This document shows positions 35,030-42,606 of a stretch of 44,528 bases of DNA, in pieces. The stretch comes from Legionella sp. Its GTDB lineage: Bacteria; Pseudomonadota; Gammaproteobacteria; Legionellales; Legionellaceae. Numbering within the stretch: position 1 is the first letter of the stretch; each line of letters starts with the position of its first letter. The DNA lies in assembly GCA_031291095.1 (NCBI GenBank), contig JARLJR010000071.1, forward strand, positions 1-44,528. Reading direction: 5' to 3'. Both the position numbers and the translations under genes were made by a program. Under the pieces are notes generated by a model. The model made no database searches. It saw only the letters and a list, made by a program, of their open reading frames with translations, and was not told the DNA's origin.

Positions 35030-35043
35030 TAAGAAATTTCTTA
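35030..35043 (-). promoter_or_regulatory. LetA box upstream of sRNA copy A
   Basis: TAAGAAATTTCTTA matches the published Legionella LetA consensus TNAGAAATTTCTNA at every fixed position and is a perfect palindrome. It lies about 60-70 bases before the predicted start of sRNA copy A, the spacing usual for GacA/LetA-type activators. Confidence 0.85.
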
Positions 35044-35087
35044 ATTTTAGTAAAGTTAGAACGAGTTACCCTTTTCATACATATAGC

Positions 35088-35846
35088 CTAATAACACTTC
35101 CTGATTTGAAACTTATTGTTTAATAATTGATTTAGTCTTTGTGCATCTTTAGGTGCATTAGCTTTTTCATCATTATCAAAATAGCAATAAATTGTTTTAC
35201 CTTTTTTATGCCAATTAATAAATTTTCCCGCATATTCTATTAAGGTTGAATCTTCGTAAGCTCCTTTATAGGCCTGCTCGTGAGGCCCATGCATGCGAAT
35301 ATAGATAAATGAACTCGTGACTATTTCCGGTGAGCGATACAGTTTATGATCATAAAAACAAAGTGACATTTGATTTTTATCCAATATTTCATACAGTTCT
35401 TCGCAAAACCAGCTTTTATGTCTAAATTCAAAAGTATATAAATAATTTTTAGGTAATTGAGAAATAAATTTTTTCAAAGTGGGAGTTTCTATTTTCCACC
35501 ATGGTGGGAATTGAAATAATATAGGGCCTAATTTTTCTTCAAATTTACTAAATGCTTTAAGTAATTTATCCACAGTCTCAGTGCACTCTTTTAATTTTTG
35601 AAAATGGGTAATATATCGATTTGCTTTACAGGAAAAAATAAAATCGGGTGGTGTTATATCTACCCAAGTCAGTACATTTTTTTCTTTAGGAATTTGATAA
35701 AAACTATTATTAAGCTCTACACTATTCAAAATACCAGCATAATAAGGCAGTATTAGATTGGATTTTATCTTTTGAGGATAAAAATTGCCTAACCAACCGG
35801 AATAACTCCAGCCTGAAGTACCTATATTAAATGGATTTTTTTCCAT
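35088..35846 (-). CDS. DUF72 (YecE-like) protein
   Basis: A 252-residue TIM-barrel-like protein of the DUF72/YecE family: NIGTSGWSYSGWLGNFYP at the start, SVELNNSFYQIP, FSCKANRYITH, GPILFQFPPWW, FEFRHKSWF, IYIRMHGP and a late CYFDNDEKANAPKDA are the conserved blocks in order. Length is typical. Biochemical function is not established. The gene stops 45 bases short of the LetA box of sRNA copy A and reads toward it. Confidence 0.85.
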   Translation of the reverse strand: MEKNPFNIGTSGWSYSGWLGNFYPQKIKSNLILPYYAGILNSVELNNSFYQIPKEKNVLTWVDITPPDFIFSCKANRYITHFQKLKECTETVDKLLKAFSKFEEKLGPILFQFPPWWKIETPTLKKFISQLPKNYLYTFEFRHKSWFCEELYEILDKNQMSLCFYDHKLYRSPEIVTSSFIYIRMHGPHEQAYKGAYEDSTLIEYAGKFINWHKKGKTIYCYFDNDEKANAPKDAQRLNQLLNNKFQIRKCY

Positions 35847-36007
35847 AAAAATCTTAATTTTTTATAAAGGTATTTAATTATAGGATCAAGAACTATAAAA
35901 AAATGTAAATCAGAACTACTAACCTCTTTTACTGGCATCATCAAGTCAACTTTTGAGCTAAACTGGTATTAATTTTATCGAGTCAAGATGCTGGAAGGGG
36001 GGGTACA

Positions 36008-36078
36008 CAGGCCCTGAATTTTGAATATAACAGCTTTTTAGTGAGCTTGAGGTTGCAATTTGCCCCCGAGCCTGTTGA
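36008..36078. repeat. Intergenic repeat, copy 1
   Basis: CAGGCCCTGAATTTTGAATA followed by AGCTTTTTAGTGAGCTTGAG and GTTGCAATTT recurs at 37948-38016 with about three-quarters identity by eye. It lies just upstream of the DUF1254 gene. No coding frame or clear hairpin is seen in 35847-36139. Confidence 0.5.
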
Positions 36079-36139
36079 AGCGTTGTTTAAATAGGATAAT
36101 AATTGCTGTAGTTACGCCATTAACAAATAAGGATATGTC

Positions 36140-37534
36140 ATGATAAAAAAATTTGCTGCGTTGTGCGTTGGATTATTGGTTTCTACTCAAGCTAGTAGCA
36201 TTACTTTGGATAGCAATAAATTACATGACTTGGTGGTACAGGCTTATATTTTTGCATACCCCCTAGTGTTAATGGAAACTACTAAAAATGTGACTACTAA
36301 TGTCGCAAGACCTGTTGATAAAGGAAACAAATTTGAAGCACCAGTAAATCAGTTGGTAAATGTAGGTGTTTTTCCTGACGCAAACTTTAAAGACGTTGTC
36401 CGACCTAATGCTGATACTTTGTATACCAGTGCTTTTCTAGATTTAAATAATGAGCCCATGGTATTGTCTGTACCCAATATGCATGAGCGCTATTATTTAA
36501 TGCCAATGCTAAGCGGTTGGACGGATATTTTTGCTTCGCCCGGTACCAGAACCACAGGAAATAAAGCACAAAATTTTCTTATTGCAGGGCCTTTTTGGAA
36601 AGGAAAAAAGCCTGAGGGCATGAAGGAAATCAAATCACCCACTAATTTAGTATGGCTTTTAGGTAGAACGCAAACCAACGGTGAGTCGGATTATGAAGCA
36701 GTTCATGATCTTCAAAAAAAATATAAACTAGTACCTTTAAGCGCCTGGGGTAAAAATTATACACCACCTATAGGACGAGTTTTGAATTCTATAAATACTC
36801 AAATAGCCCCTTCGGCGCAAGTACGTCAATTATCCTCAGTGGCGTATTTCACTCAATTTTCCAAATTGTTAAAAGATAATCCTTTAACAAAAGAAGATGC
36901 GCCTATGAAGCAAGTATTGGAGCAAATAGGTATAGAGCCGGGTAAAGAATTTAATGCAGCAATTTTATCCTCAGAGCAAATTAATACATTCGATAAGGCT
37001 ACTACAGATGCGCAGCAAAAGATTGCTGAGAATGTGCAAACCTCTGGAAAAAGAATTAATGGATGGCAGTATTTTCCGGTTGTTGGTAAATACGGGACCC
37101 ACTATTTAGATAGGGCTTCGGTAGCTTTTGCTGGTCTAGGAGCCAACATTCCTGAAGATGCAATTTATCCTACGGCTTTTAGAGATGAACATAATAATTT
37201 TTTAAATGGTACGAATAACTATATTATTCATTTTCCGAAGGGAAAACTTCCACCCGTTAATGGATTTTGGTCTTTATCTATGTACGATAAGGACAGTTTT
37301 TTTGTGGCCAATCCGATTAATCGCTATGCACTAGGCGATAGGGATAAATTAAAATTTAACTCGGATGGCTCTTTAGATATTTATATTCAGAAAACATCTC
37401 CTGGTAAAGACAAAGAGGCAAATTGGCTTCCTGCGCCTCCGGGTGTGTTTAATGTAACCCTGAGGCTTTATTGGCCAAAAGAAGAAATTTTAAAAAATGA
37501 ATGGGTGATGCCGGGAATACAAAAAGTTTTATAA
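36140..37534 (+). CDS. Secreted DUF1254/DUF1214 protein
   Basis: A 464-residue protein with signal peptide (KKFAALCVGLLVSTQASS). QAYIFAYPLVLMETTKNVTT and VRPNADTLYTSAFLDLNNEPMVLSVP are the DUF1254 signature, and the C-terminal DUF1214 portion has PPVNGFWSLSMYDKDSFFVANPINRYALGDRD and WLPAPPGVFNVTLRLYWPKE. Length fits the family, which is common in the periplasm of proteobacteria and has no settled function. AAGGA lies six bases or so before the ATG. Confidence 0.85.
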   Translation: MIKKFAALCVGLLVSTQASSITLDSNKLHDLVVQAYIFAYPLVLMETTKNVTTNVARPVDKGNKFEAPVNQLVNVGVFPDANFKDVVRPNADTLYTSAFLDLNNEPMVLSVPNMHERYYLMPMLSGWTDIFASPGTRTTGNKAQNFLIAGPFWKGKKPEGMKEIKSPTNLVWLLGRTQTNGESDYEAVHDLQKKYKLVPLSAWGKNYTPPIGRVLNSINTQIAPSAQVRQLSSVAYFTQFSKLLKDNPLTKEDAPMKQVLEQIGIEPGKEFNAAILSSEQINTFDKATTDAQQKIAENVQTSGKRINGWQYFPVVGKYGTHYLDRASVAFAGLGANIPEDAIYPTAFRDEHNNFLNGTNNYIIHFPKGKLPPVNGFWSLSMYDKDSFFVANPINRYALGDRDKLKFNSDGSLDIYIQKTSPGKDKEANWLPAPPGVFNVTLRLYWPKEEILKNEWVMPGIQKVL

Positions 37535-37544
37535 GAATAATATG

Positions 37545-37586
37545 GGTTGATTAGAGGAACTGCACTTTTTGAACCTCTAATCAACC
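37545..37586 (+). terminator. Stem-loop after the DUF1254 gene
   Basis: GGTTGATTAGAGG (37545-37557) and CCTCTAATCAACC (37574-37586) are perfect 13-bp arms starting ten bases after the stop codon. No T run follows on the plus strand, so termination efficiency is uncertain. Confidence 0.55.
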
Positions 37587-37671
37587 ATAAGCGCTTAATT
37601 TTGTGTAGCACTGAGGCTTATTTGATAGTGCTGATGTACATAAAACGATGGGTTTGTGAACTTCTAATTGG

Positions 37672-37780
37672 GGAAGGTGATTGGTGTTCCGAGGAGACAG
37701 ACCACATCCTTGTGGTAGTGCATCGTCCTTGATGCGTTCAAATAATCCTTATTTAGACATCCGCTGTCTTTCCTCGTACT
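37672..37780 (-). ncRNA. RsmY/RsmZ-like CsrA-sequestering small RNA, copy B
   Basis: A second copy offset by 2808 bases. I count four differences and no gaps over 173 positions from the 3' part to the LetA box. It has six GGA motifs because AAGGACAG has become AAAGACAG. The first hairpin gains a pair (AGACA-GCGGA-TGTCT); the third loses its closing pair, leaving GCATC-AAGGAC-GATGC, still a good ANGGAN hexaloop. The ACAAGGATGT hairpin and the -10 TATGAT (37787-37792) are unchanged. Conservation over the promoter, loops and closing stem argues that this copy is also functional or recently duplicated. Confidence 0.85.
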
Positions 37781-37837
37781 GATTTAATCATAGCGAATAA
37801 TTTTAATAAGTGATACTCAAAATAGCGCATAATCATG

Positions 37838-37851
37838 TAAGAAATCTCTTA
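37838..37851 (-). promoter_or_regulatory. LetA box upstream of sRNA copy B, one mismatch
   Basis: TAAGAAATCTCTTA differs from the consensus TNAGAAATTTCTNA at one fixed base (T to C), which also breaks the palindrome. Position relative to the sRNA is the same as in copy A. Weaker LetA activation is a reasonable guess. Confidence 0.75.
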
Positions 37852-37947
37852 ATCTGAGTTAGCAGCTTATCATGGAGCGGGAGTATTTTAAATTTAGTTG
37901 CTGAATGGTAGGGCAATACAATGTTCTGCTGATAACCCATCTGGGGG

Positions 37948-38016
37948 CAGGTTTTGAATTTTGAGTATCCCGGTTTTTTATTGGGCTTGGGGTTGCAATT
38001 TACGATTCAAGGCCTG
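37948..38016. repeat. Intergenic repeat, copy 2
   Basis: CAGGTTTTGAATTTTGAGTA, then GTTTTTTATTGGGCTTGG and GGTTGCAATTTA, parallels 36008-36078. Its place after sRNA copy B mirrors that of copy 1 after sRNA copy A. Confidence 0.5.
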
Positions 38017-38059
38017 AACCCGGACCCTTTGTACCTGTTTAGAGGGTTAGGAATACGAC

Positions 38060-38092
38060 AAAATTGGGTTTTGTGACAAAACCCAATTTTTT
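38060..38092. terminator. Rho-independent terminator with 14-bp perfect stem
   Basis: AAAATTGGGTTTTG (38060-38073) and CAAAACCCAATTTT (38077-38090) flank a 3-base loop; T runs end both strands. It lies 15 bases after the stop of the minus-strand gene at 38107, for which it is the likely terminator. Confidence 0.8.
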
Positions 38093-38106
38093 GCGATAAC
38101 CTTAAT

Positions 38107-39099
38107 TTAGCAAGTGCAGGTTACAGTTATAGAACCGCTACCAGTACTTCCGTTAAATCCATTTACAACAATATCATAAAGTCCGCCTCCGGCGCTCCAT
38201 GTAACCTGGCTTTGTAGGCCGCAAAAATCATCATTACCCGCTATACAGGTTCCGAAAGGAGGTACTTGTGATTGAAATACTGAAAGCTGCGTGTCTAAAG
38301 ATGTTTGGCCGCACGTGTTTGCTGTCAACTGCCCTCCGGTGCAAGAAGCACTGTCGTATTGAAACAGTTTATAGCGACCTCCATTGGCGCCATTGTCGCC
38401 ACAAGCGGGAGACCCCGTTCCTGTAAAATCAATAGCTAAATCAAAAGGCAGGGAGATCGTGCTGTTTATGCACAATGAGCTTGAAATAACAACAGAATAT
38501 CCTCTGGAACCTGTATTCGCATTGGTATCGGTTGCCCCAATAGTGAACGAGAAGGTCCCGGCAGTCGTAGGGGTTCCGGATATTTGCCCGGTTGAGGTAT
38601 TTAAAGTAAGGCCGGTTGGTAACGAGCCAGAAACAATGGCATAAGTATATGGGGCAGTACCATCGCTTGCGGTAATTGTTTTGCTATAAGCGACATTAAG
38701 TGGAGCTGCTGGTAGTGATGCTGGAGAAATAGTCAGTGGAGTATTGGCAACTACCGAAATATTCCTACATGCTGTATTGCTTACTGGAAATAAACAATAT
38801 CCATTACCTATTGGTGCACAATCCATGCCGGAATTACCAATTTTATAAGCGGGTGTGTTAATTTTAATTCCAGCACTCGGATAATAATGTCTTGGTGCCG
38901 CGCATATGTTTAAACTTAAAGCAGAGACGTTATAATTTTGACACGATAAAGCCCCTTTTCCATTTAAGCAGAGAGTAATTTCCACCTCCGCTGACGTACC
39001 TGTTGCAGAAACATCAAAAAGCAGACCACTCCCTGCAAATATGATTTTACATACCATCATTAGCAATATAATGCTTACATTTCTTATATACTTTGTCAT
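38107..39099 (-). CDS. Secreted protein with putative Ig domain
   Basis: A 330-residue protein with signal peptide (NVSIILLMMVCKIIFAG). Residues 120-205 are a putative Ig (He_PIG) domain: ISPASLPAAPLNVAYSKTITASDGTAPYTYAIVSGSLPTGLTLNTSTGQISGTPTTAG. The cysteine-rich C-terminal part (ACGDNGANGG, CGQTSLDTQLSVFQ, CIAGNDDFCGLQSQVTW, YDIVVNGFNGSTGSGSITVTC) resembles PPC-like secreted beta domains. It is likely surface-exposed or released; the binding partner is unknown. GGA lies before the ATG. Confidence 0.7.
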   Translation of the reverse strand: MTKYIRNVSIILLMMVCKIIFAGSGLLFDVSATGTSAEVEITLCLNGKGALSCQNYNVSALSLNICAAPRHYYPSAGIKINTPAYKIGNSGMDCAPIGNGYCLFPVSNTACRNISVVANTPLTISPASLPAAPLNVAYSKTITASDGTAPYTYAIVSGSLPTGLTLNTSTGQISGTPTTAGTFSFTIGATDTNANTGSRGYSVVISSSLCINSTISLPFDLAIDFTGTGSPACGDNGANGGRYKLFQYDSASCTGGQLTANTCGQTSLDTQLSVFQSQVPPFGTCIAGNDDFCGLQSQVTWSAGGGLYDIVVNGFNGSTGSGSITVTCTC

Positions 39100-39319
39100 A
39101 ATTAATCCATTGAAACTAACAAGTTAAGTTAAGTTTTGTCGTAAAATTTATCCCAGACGCAAAACGAGATTATTTTGGGCGATTTAATGCGGCGAGTCTA
39201 TAGAATTGTTTAAAATGGTTTGATTAGCAGGGGTTTTTCCACGTATCTCAGATAAAGCTTATAAGAAAGCTACTAACCATCTTTAAATTTATCTGGTGAA
39301 AATCTCATCTTTCATTTCG

Positions 39320-40447
39320 TTATTTACAAATACTCCTTTCTTCACGGAGATGCTCTTGTTCCACAGGGACTAGCTTTAAAAATTTATCAACTGTTGAGAT
39401 GATAGGTTCGGGCCTAAAGGTCAAGCAGCGCCATGCTGTATTATTCGGGTTTACACCACAAATATCTTTTGCCCACTTAATGGGAGTAGATTCTTGATTG
39501 TGCAATTTAACCGCACCAATGAGGGATATGTAGCATAATCCTGCTAAAATAACCGCCCCTAAAGCCTTAAAAAAAGATTTGGGCAAAGAATCTGAGCCCC
39601 CATCGTTATAATATTTTTTAAAATTTTGCAGAGCAACATCTTGTTTAGGATGAAAGCGTATTTCCTCTAGGAGAATAGCAAGCTGACTAATAGATGCATC
39701 CATGCCAGGCTTTTTGGTTGAATCCGAATTCAATTGATCAAAATAAGTTGCCCTTAGACTAATAATTGCCTGTATAAATTTATCATGGTGAGAAAGCACC
39801 AATTTTCTTTCGTCTTTATTAGCAAAACATGTGTTATCGTATACATTTGCAAGCTGACTTAATATTTCATCAAAATCAAATTGGTAAATAGCCGAACTTT
39901 TATATTGATTTACATTTTCTATAAATGTTTCTTTTTGTATCGAGGTAGGGAGAAAAAAAATAGATAAAAATAGTTCATTTAATAATCCATCAATTAAGAC
40001 AAAATCGTCACTGCTTTCATCATAACAGCTCGCCAAATCACTAAAACAATCTGCCCAGAGCATAAATGGAGTGTATGGAAAAAAACGATCTCCACCACGT
40101 TGATAAGAATCTAAAAGTTTCAGAAAATTCAATCCGAGAGGTAATTTTGTTAAGAAATTTCCAGGTGATGCAAGGTAATTAACAAAATTATCATGAGTCT
40201 TTATCATTGCAGGAAAATCCATATCCTTTAACCAAGGAAAACACACCTCATAAACTATTTTCTTGCGCCAACCAGTAGTATTAGAACGATACACTCTATG
40301 AGTAATAAGCTTGATTAATTCTTTATAGTAAGCTTCTGGAGAACCATCAACTCTCAGAGGCTCGGGTATGCGTCCAAACTTAGATTCGAAATACTCATCT
40401 ATCTTTGCACGAACTTGCTCAAAAGTTAAGTTATCTGAATGTCGCAT
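39320..40447 (-). CDS. Hypothetical protein coupled to the U-box gene
   Basis: A 375-residue, mostly helical protein with one hydrophobic segment near residues 293-310 (FFKALGAVILAGLCYISLIGAV) and a short polar tail; no signal peptide. Its ATG lies eight bases after the stop of the U-box gene, so the two are almost certainly co-transcribed and translationally coupled. I recognise no domain. Coupling to a probable E3 ligase suggests a partner, substrate or regulator role, which is inference. Similar helical proteins with a late membrane anchor are common among Legionella effectors. Confidence 0.6.
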   Translation of the reverse strand: MRHSDNLTFEQVRAKIDEYFESKFGRIPEPLRVDGSPEAYYKELIKLITHRVYRSNTTGWRKKIVYEVCFPWLKDMDFPAMIKTHDNFVNYLASPGNFLTKLPLGLNFLKLLDSYQRGGDRFFPYTPFMLWADCFSDLASCYDESSDDFVLIDGLLNELFLSIFFLPTSIQKETFIENVNQYKSSAIYQFDFDEILSQLANVYDNTCFANKDERKLVLSHHDKFIQAIISLRATYFDQLNSDSTKKPGMDASISQLAILLEEIRFHPKQDVALQNFKKYYNDGGSDSLPKSFFKALGAVILAGLCYISLIGAVKLHNQESTPIKWAKDICGVNPNNTAWRCLTFRPEPIISTVDKFLKLVPVEQEHLREERSICK

Positions 40448-40455
40448 TTATTTGC

Positions 40456-41946
40456 TCAATAATGTAATTGTTCTGGTTTTATCGCTTGTTTGCGATCATG
40501 TTCTATTTTCGCAATAACCGACTCAATTTCTATCATTTTAGGACGGGCAGGTTGAATATCCGCTTTGGTAAACGCCAATTTAGTATAGGGTTCTGGCTTA
40601 TTATCTTCCAGCAAAGTAAGTAGTGTCTGTAGATTAAAATGCCGATCATACAAATAAACGGGAATATTCATTACCTCATAACTAACGGGATCTAGATGTT
40701 GTTCAAATAGTTCCTCTTCCTCTGTAGTTAATTTCATCGCTAACAGTGTCTCTGATATTTTAATTTTCCCTGCAAAACTATTGATATAAGCTTGAGTATA
40801 AGCAGAGAATCCTCCTGCCTTAAAAAAGGTATGAGGGTTTGATTCCACTCGTGGAGCAACTGCACTTGAGCTACTGGCATGATTTTGAGGAGCACTCATT
40901 TGAGAATGTTGTGATGCAGATACATTATTCCCAGAATTAGTCGATGAGAACTGACACAACCTTGGACTCTCTTCTTCTCCAGATGAAAATGAATCAAGCT
41001 CCTCATGACTTCTAAGCGATAACGATGATGGCGAGGAGGAAGGCAAACTAAGAGCAGATATACTATCGCTACTATCAAGTAAAGAAGGCATGGGAGCCAG
41101 TGGTGGTATAATACTGAATACCGATGTTAATGCCCCCCATGATTGCGATGAAGATGCAACAGCAGCCGTTTCATCAATAACTCGCTCATCAATAACTAAG
41201 CAGTTGTTTTTAAAGCTTGCATTTTTTCCTTTATATTTGCGCGTAACACCATTGCGCGTTACCGTAATTTCTCCATTCATGCTGATGATACTAAGCGATC
41301 CACTAATAACATTCCCTGAATTACTGCTAGAACAGGCTTGAGGTTGCTGATAACCGCCAGGCATTTGAATGCTACCACTGCCAGACTTTTGAATATGTTT
41401 TATTACGGCTTCCGGTGGTCTATGCGTAAAATGGACACTACCTATCCCACTAATGGTAATACGAACACTAGCATCTACTTTACCTTTAATAAATAAAGAG
41501 CCTGAACCTGATTTAATAATCTGCGTTCCGGAGGCAATTGTACCTCCAATATTAATATCTCCAATCCCCCCCAATATAAGATTTGCATTTCCGCCTAGCG
41601 AATCACGCACATGTAAATAACTCGAGCCTGACTTAGTAATCACGGCGTCATCAGCTATTGGCCCATCAATGGTAATATTTCCTATTCCATCGAGATTCAA
41701 TTTAGCTTTATCCCCTATAGCTCCTTGGATATGTAGGGTACCTGAACCAGATTTATCAATCTGTACTGCATGCCCAACATCCCCTTTTACAACAATAGCC
41801 CCTATTCCGCCAAGGTTTAATTGCGTGTTGTATCCCACCGCATTCATAGTTAAATTACCAGAACCACTTTTATTTAAAGACGAATTCGATGGTATGCTGC
41901 CATAGTTACTGTTACTAATACCTGAAATTGTGTAATGATCGCCCAC
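40456..41946 (-). CDS. Beta-repeat protein with C-terminal U-box, putative E3 ubiquitin ligase effector
   Basis: A 496-residue protein. Residues 20-200 consist of alternating units KSGSGxLxIxG and LxGIGxIxIxG of about 20 residues, like the beta-helical GIN/DUF2807 (adhesin head) fold. A serine-rich linker spans about 270-370. Residues 413-482 read LDPVSYEVMNIPVYLYDRHF, then LQTLLTLLEDN, PEPYTKLAFTKADIQP and IEIESVI, matching the U-box pattern DPxxxExMxxPVxL...H...PxT...Lxxxxxxp. U-boxes recruit E2 enzymes, and Legionella uses them in translocated ligases such as LubX. The start is GTG 41946 with GGAG eight bases upstream. No signal peptide, which fits Dot/Icm export. Confidence 0.75.
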   Translation of the reverse strand: MGDHYTISGISNSNYGSIPSNSSLNKSGSGNLTMNAVGYNTQLNLGGIGAIVVKGDVGHAVQIDKSGSGTLHIQGAIGDKAKLNLDGIGNITIDGPIADDAVITKSGSSYLHVRDSLGGNANLILGGIGDINIGGTIASGTQIIKSGSGSLFIKGKVDASVRITISGIGSVHFTHRPPEAVIKHIQKSGSGSIQMPGGYQQPQACSSSNSGNVISGSLSIISMNGEITVTRNGVTRKYKGKNASFKNNCLVIDERVIDETAAVASSSQSWGALTSVFSIIPPLAPMPSLLDSSDSISALSLPSSSPSSLSLRSHEELDSFSSGEEESPRLCQFSSTNSGNNVSASQHSQMSAPQNHASSSSAVAPRVESNPHTFFKAGGFSAYTQAYINSFAGKIKISETLLAMKLTTEEEELFEQHLDPVSYEVMNIPVYLYDRHFNLQTLLTLLEDNKPEPYTKLAFTKADIQPARPKMIEIESVIAKIEHDRKQAIKPEQLHY

Positions 41947-42479
41947 TTGTTTAACTCCGTATCATGAATAATCGTTAGAAAAACTATGGGCATCATGATA
42001 ACAACTAGATTTTTTTTTATTCACCCGCAAAAAATACGGGTTTTATTTCTTAATAATATGAAATATCCAAAAAATAGAAGGATATTTTGTAGCTAAAAGA
42101 AACCCTCGGGTTTATAGCGTTGCAGCAGATAACTCGCCTTTGGGTTTTTGATTTTGGTCCGGAATTTTCAGAGTGGCTCGATGATGTATTGGAAGAAAAT
42201 CTTGCTGAGCACAAAATTCAGCCTTTTCTTCAATGTCGCTTTAATCTCTCTTGGAAAAATACCATAATAAATTATGTCTCCAGGAATGATTGCATTTTAT
42301 AATGCGGCATTGTCCGCTACTCTAGCCTTCGGCGCCTCATGGTTGCCACACCATCTTTCAAAACCATGCCGATTCACCAGGCTATTATTGGCGCGATGAT
42401 GGTTAATTTTTGCGGCTCCGTGGCAAATAATTTCAAAAACGTAGAACTATAGATTTTAGGCTTACTTCAGCTATATAAA
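41947..42479. other. Non-coding or decayed region
   Basis: The first 100 bases are probably the promoter of the U-box operon. Between about 42100 and 42420 short open frames appear on both strands, for example 60 codons from TTG 42120 on the plus strand and about 41 codons from ATG 42274. None has a good start or a recognisable family, and frames change within short distance, so I read this as decayed sequence. Confidence 0.3.
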
Positions 42480-42584
42480 TCAAATGTTAAATTGACCTTT
42501 TTTAAACATGCGCATGACCTCAAATCCTGTGATGGTGGCATAAGCCGTTTTCTCTGCTAAATAAAGCCGGTCTGACGTAGCCTC
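42480..42584 (-). pseudogene. C-terminal remnant of an IS6-family transposase
   Basis: The minus strand reads EATSDRLYLAEKTAYATITG followed by FEVMRMFKKGQFNI and TGA at 42480-42482. AYATIxGFEVMRMFKKGQ is the characteristic end of IS6-type DDE transposases. Nothing upstream continues the frame, and I find no terminal inverted repeats, so only the tail of the insertion sequence remains. Confidence 0.6.
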
Positions 42585-42606
42585 ATAGATTTAGACCACC
42601 TCAGTT

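Noticed and set aside
37547-37732. 61-codon plus-strand open frame between DUF1254 and sRNA copy B.
   Set aside because: It runs through the 13-bp stem-loop and antisense to the sRNA; the conserved signal in copies A and B is RNA structure on the minus strand, not coding.
42120-42302. 60-codon plus-strand open frame from TTG (ITRLWVFDFGPEFSEWLDD...).
   Set aside because: Protein-like in part but without a ribosome binding site or recognised family, and nearby frames are broken; kept only as part of the decayed region.
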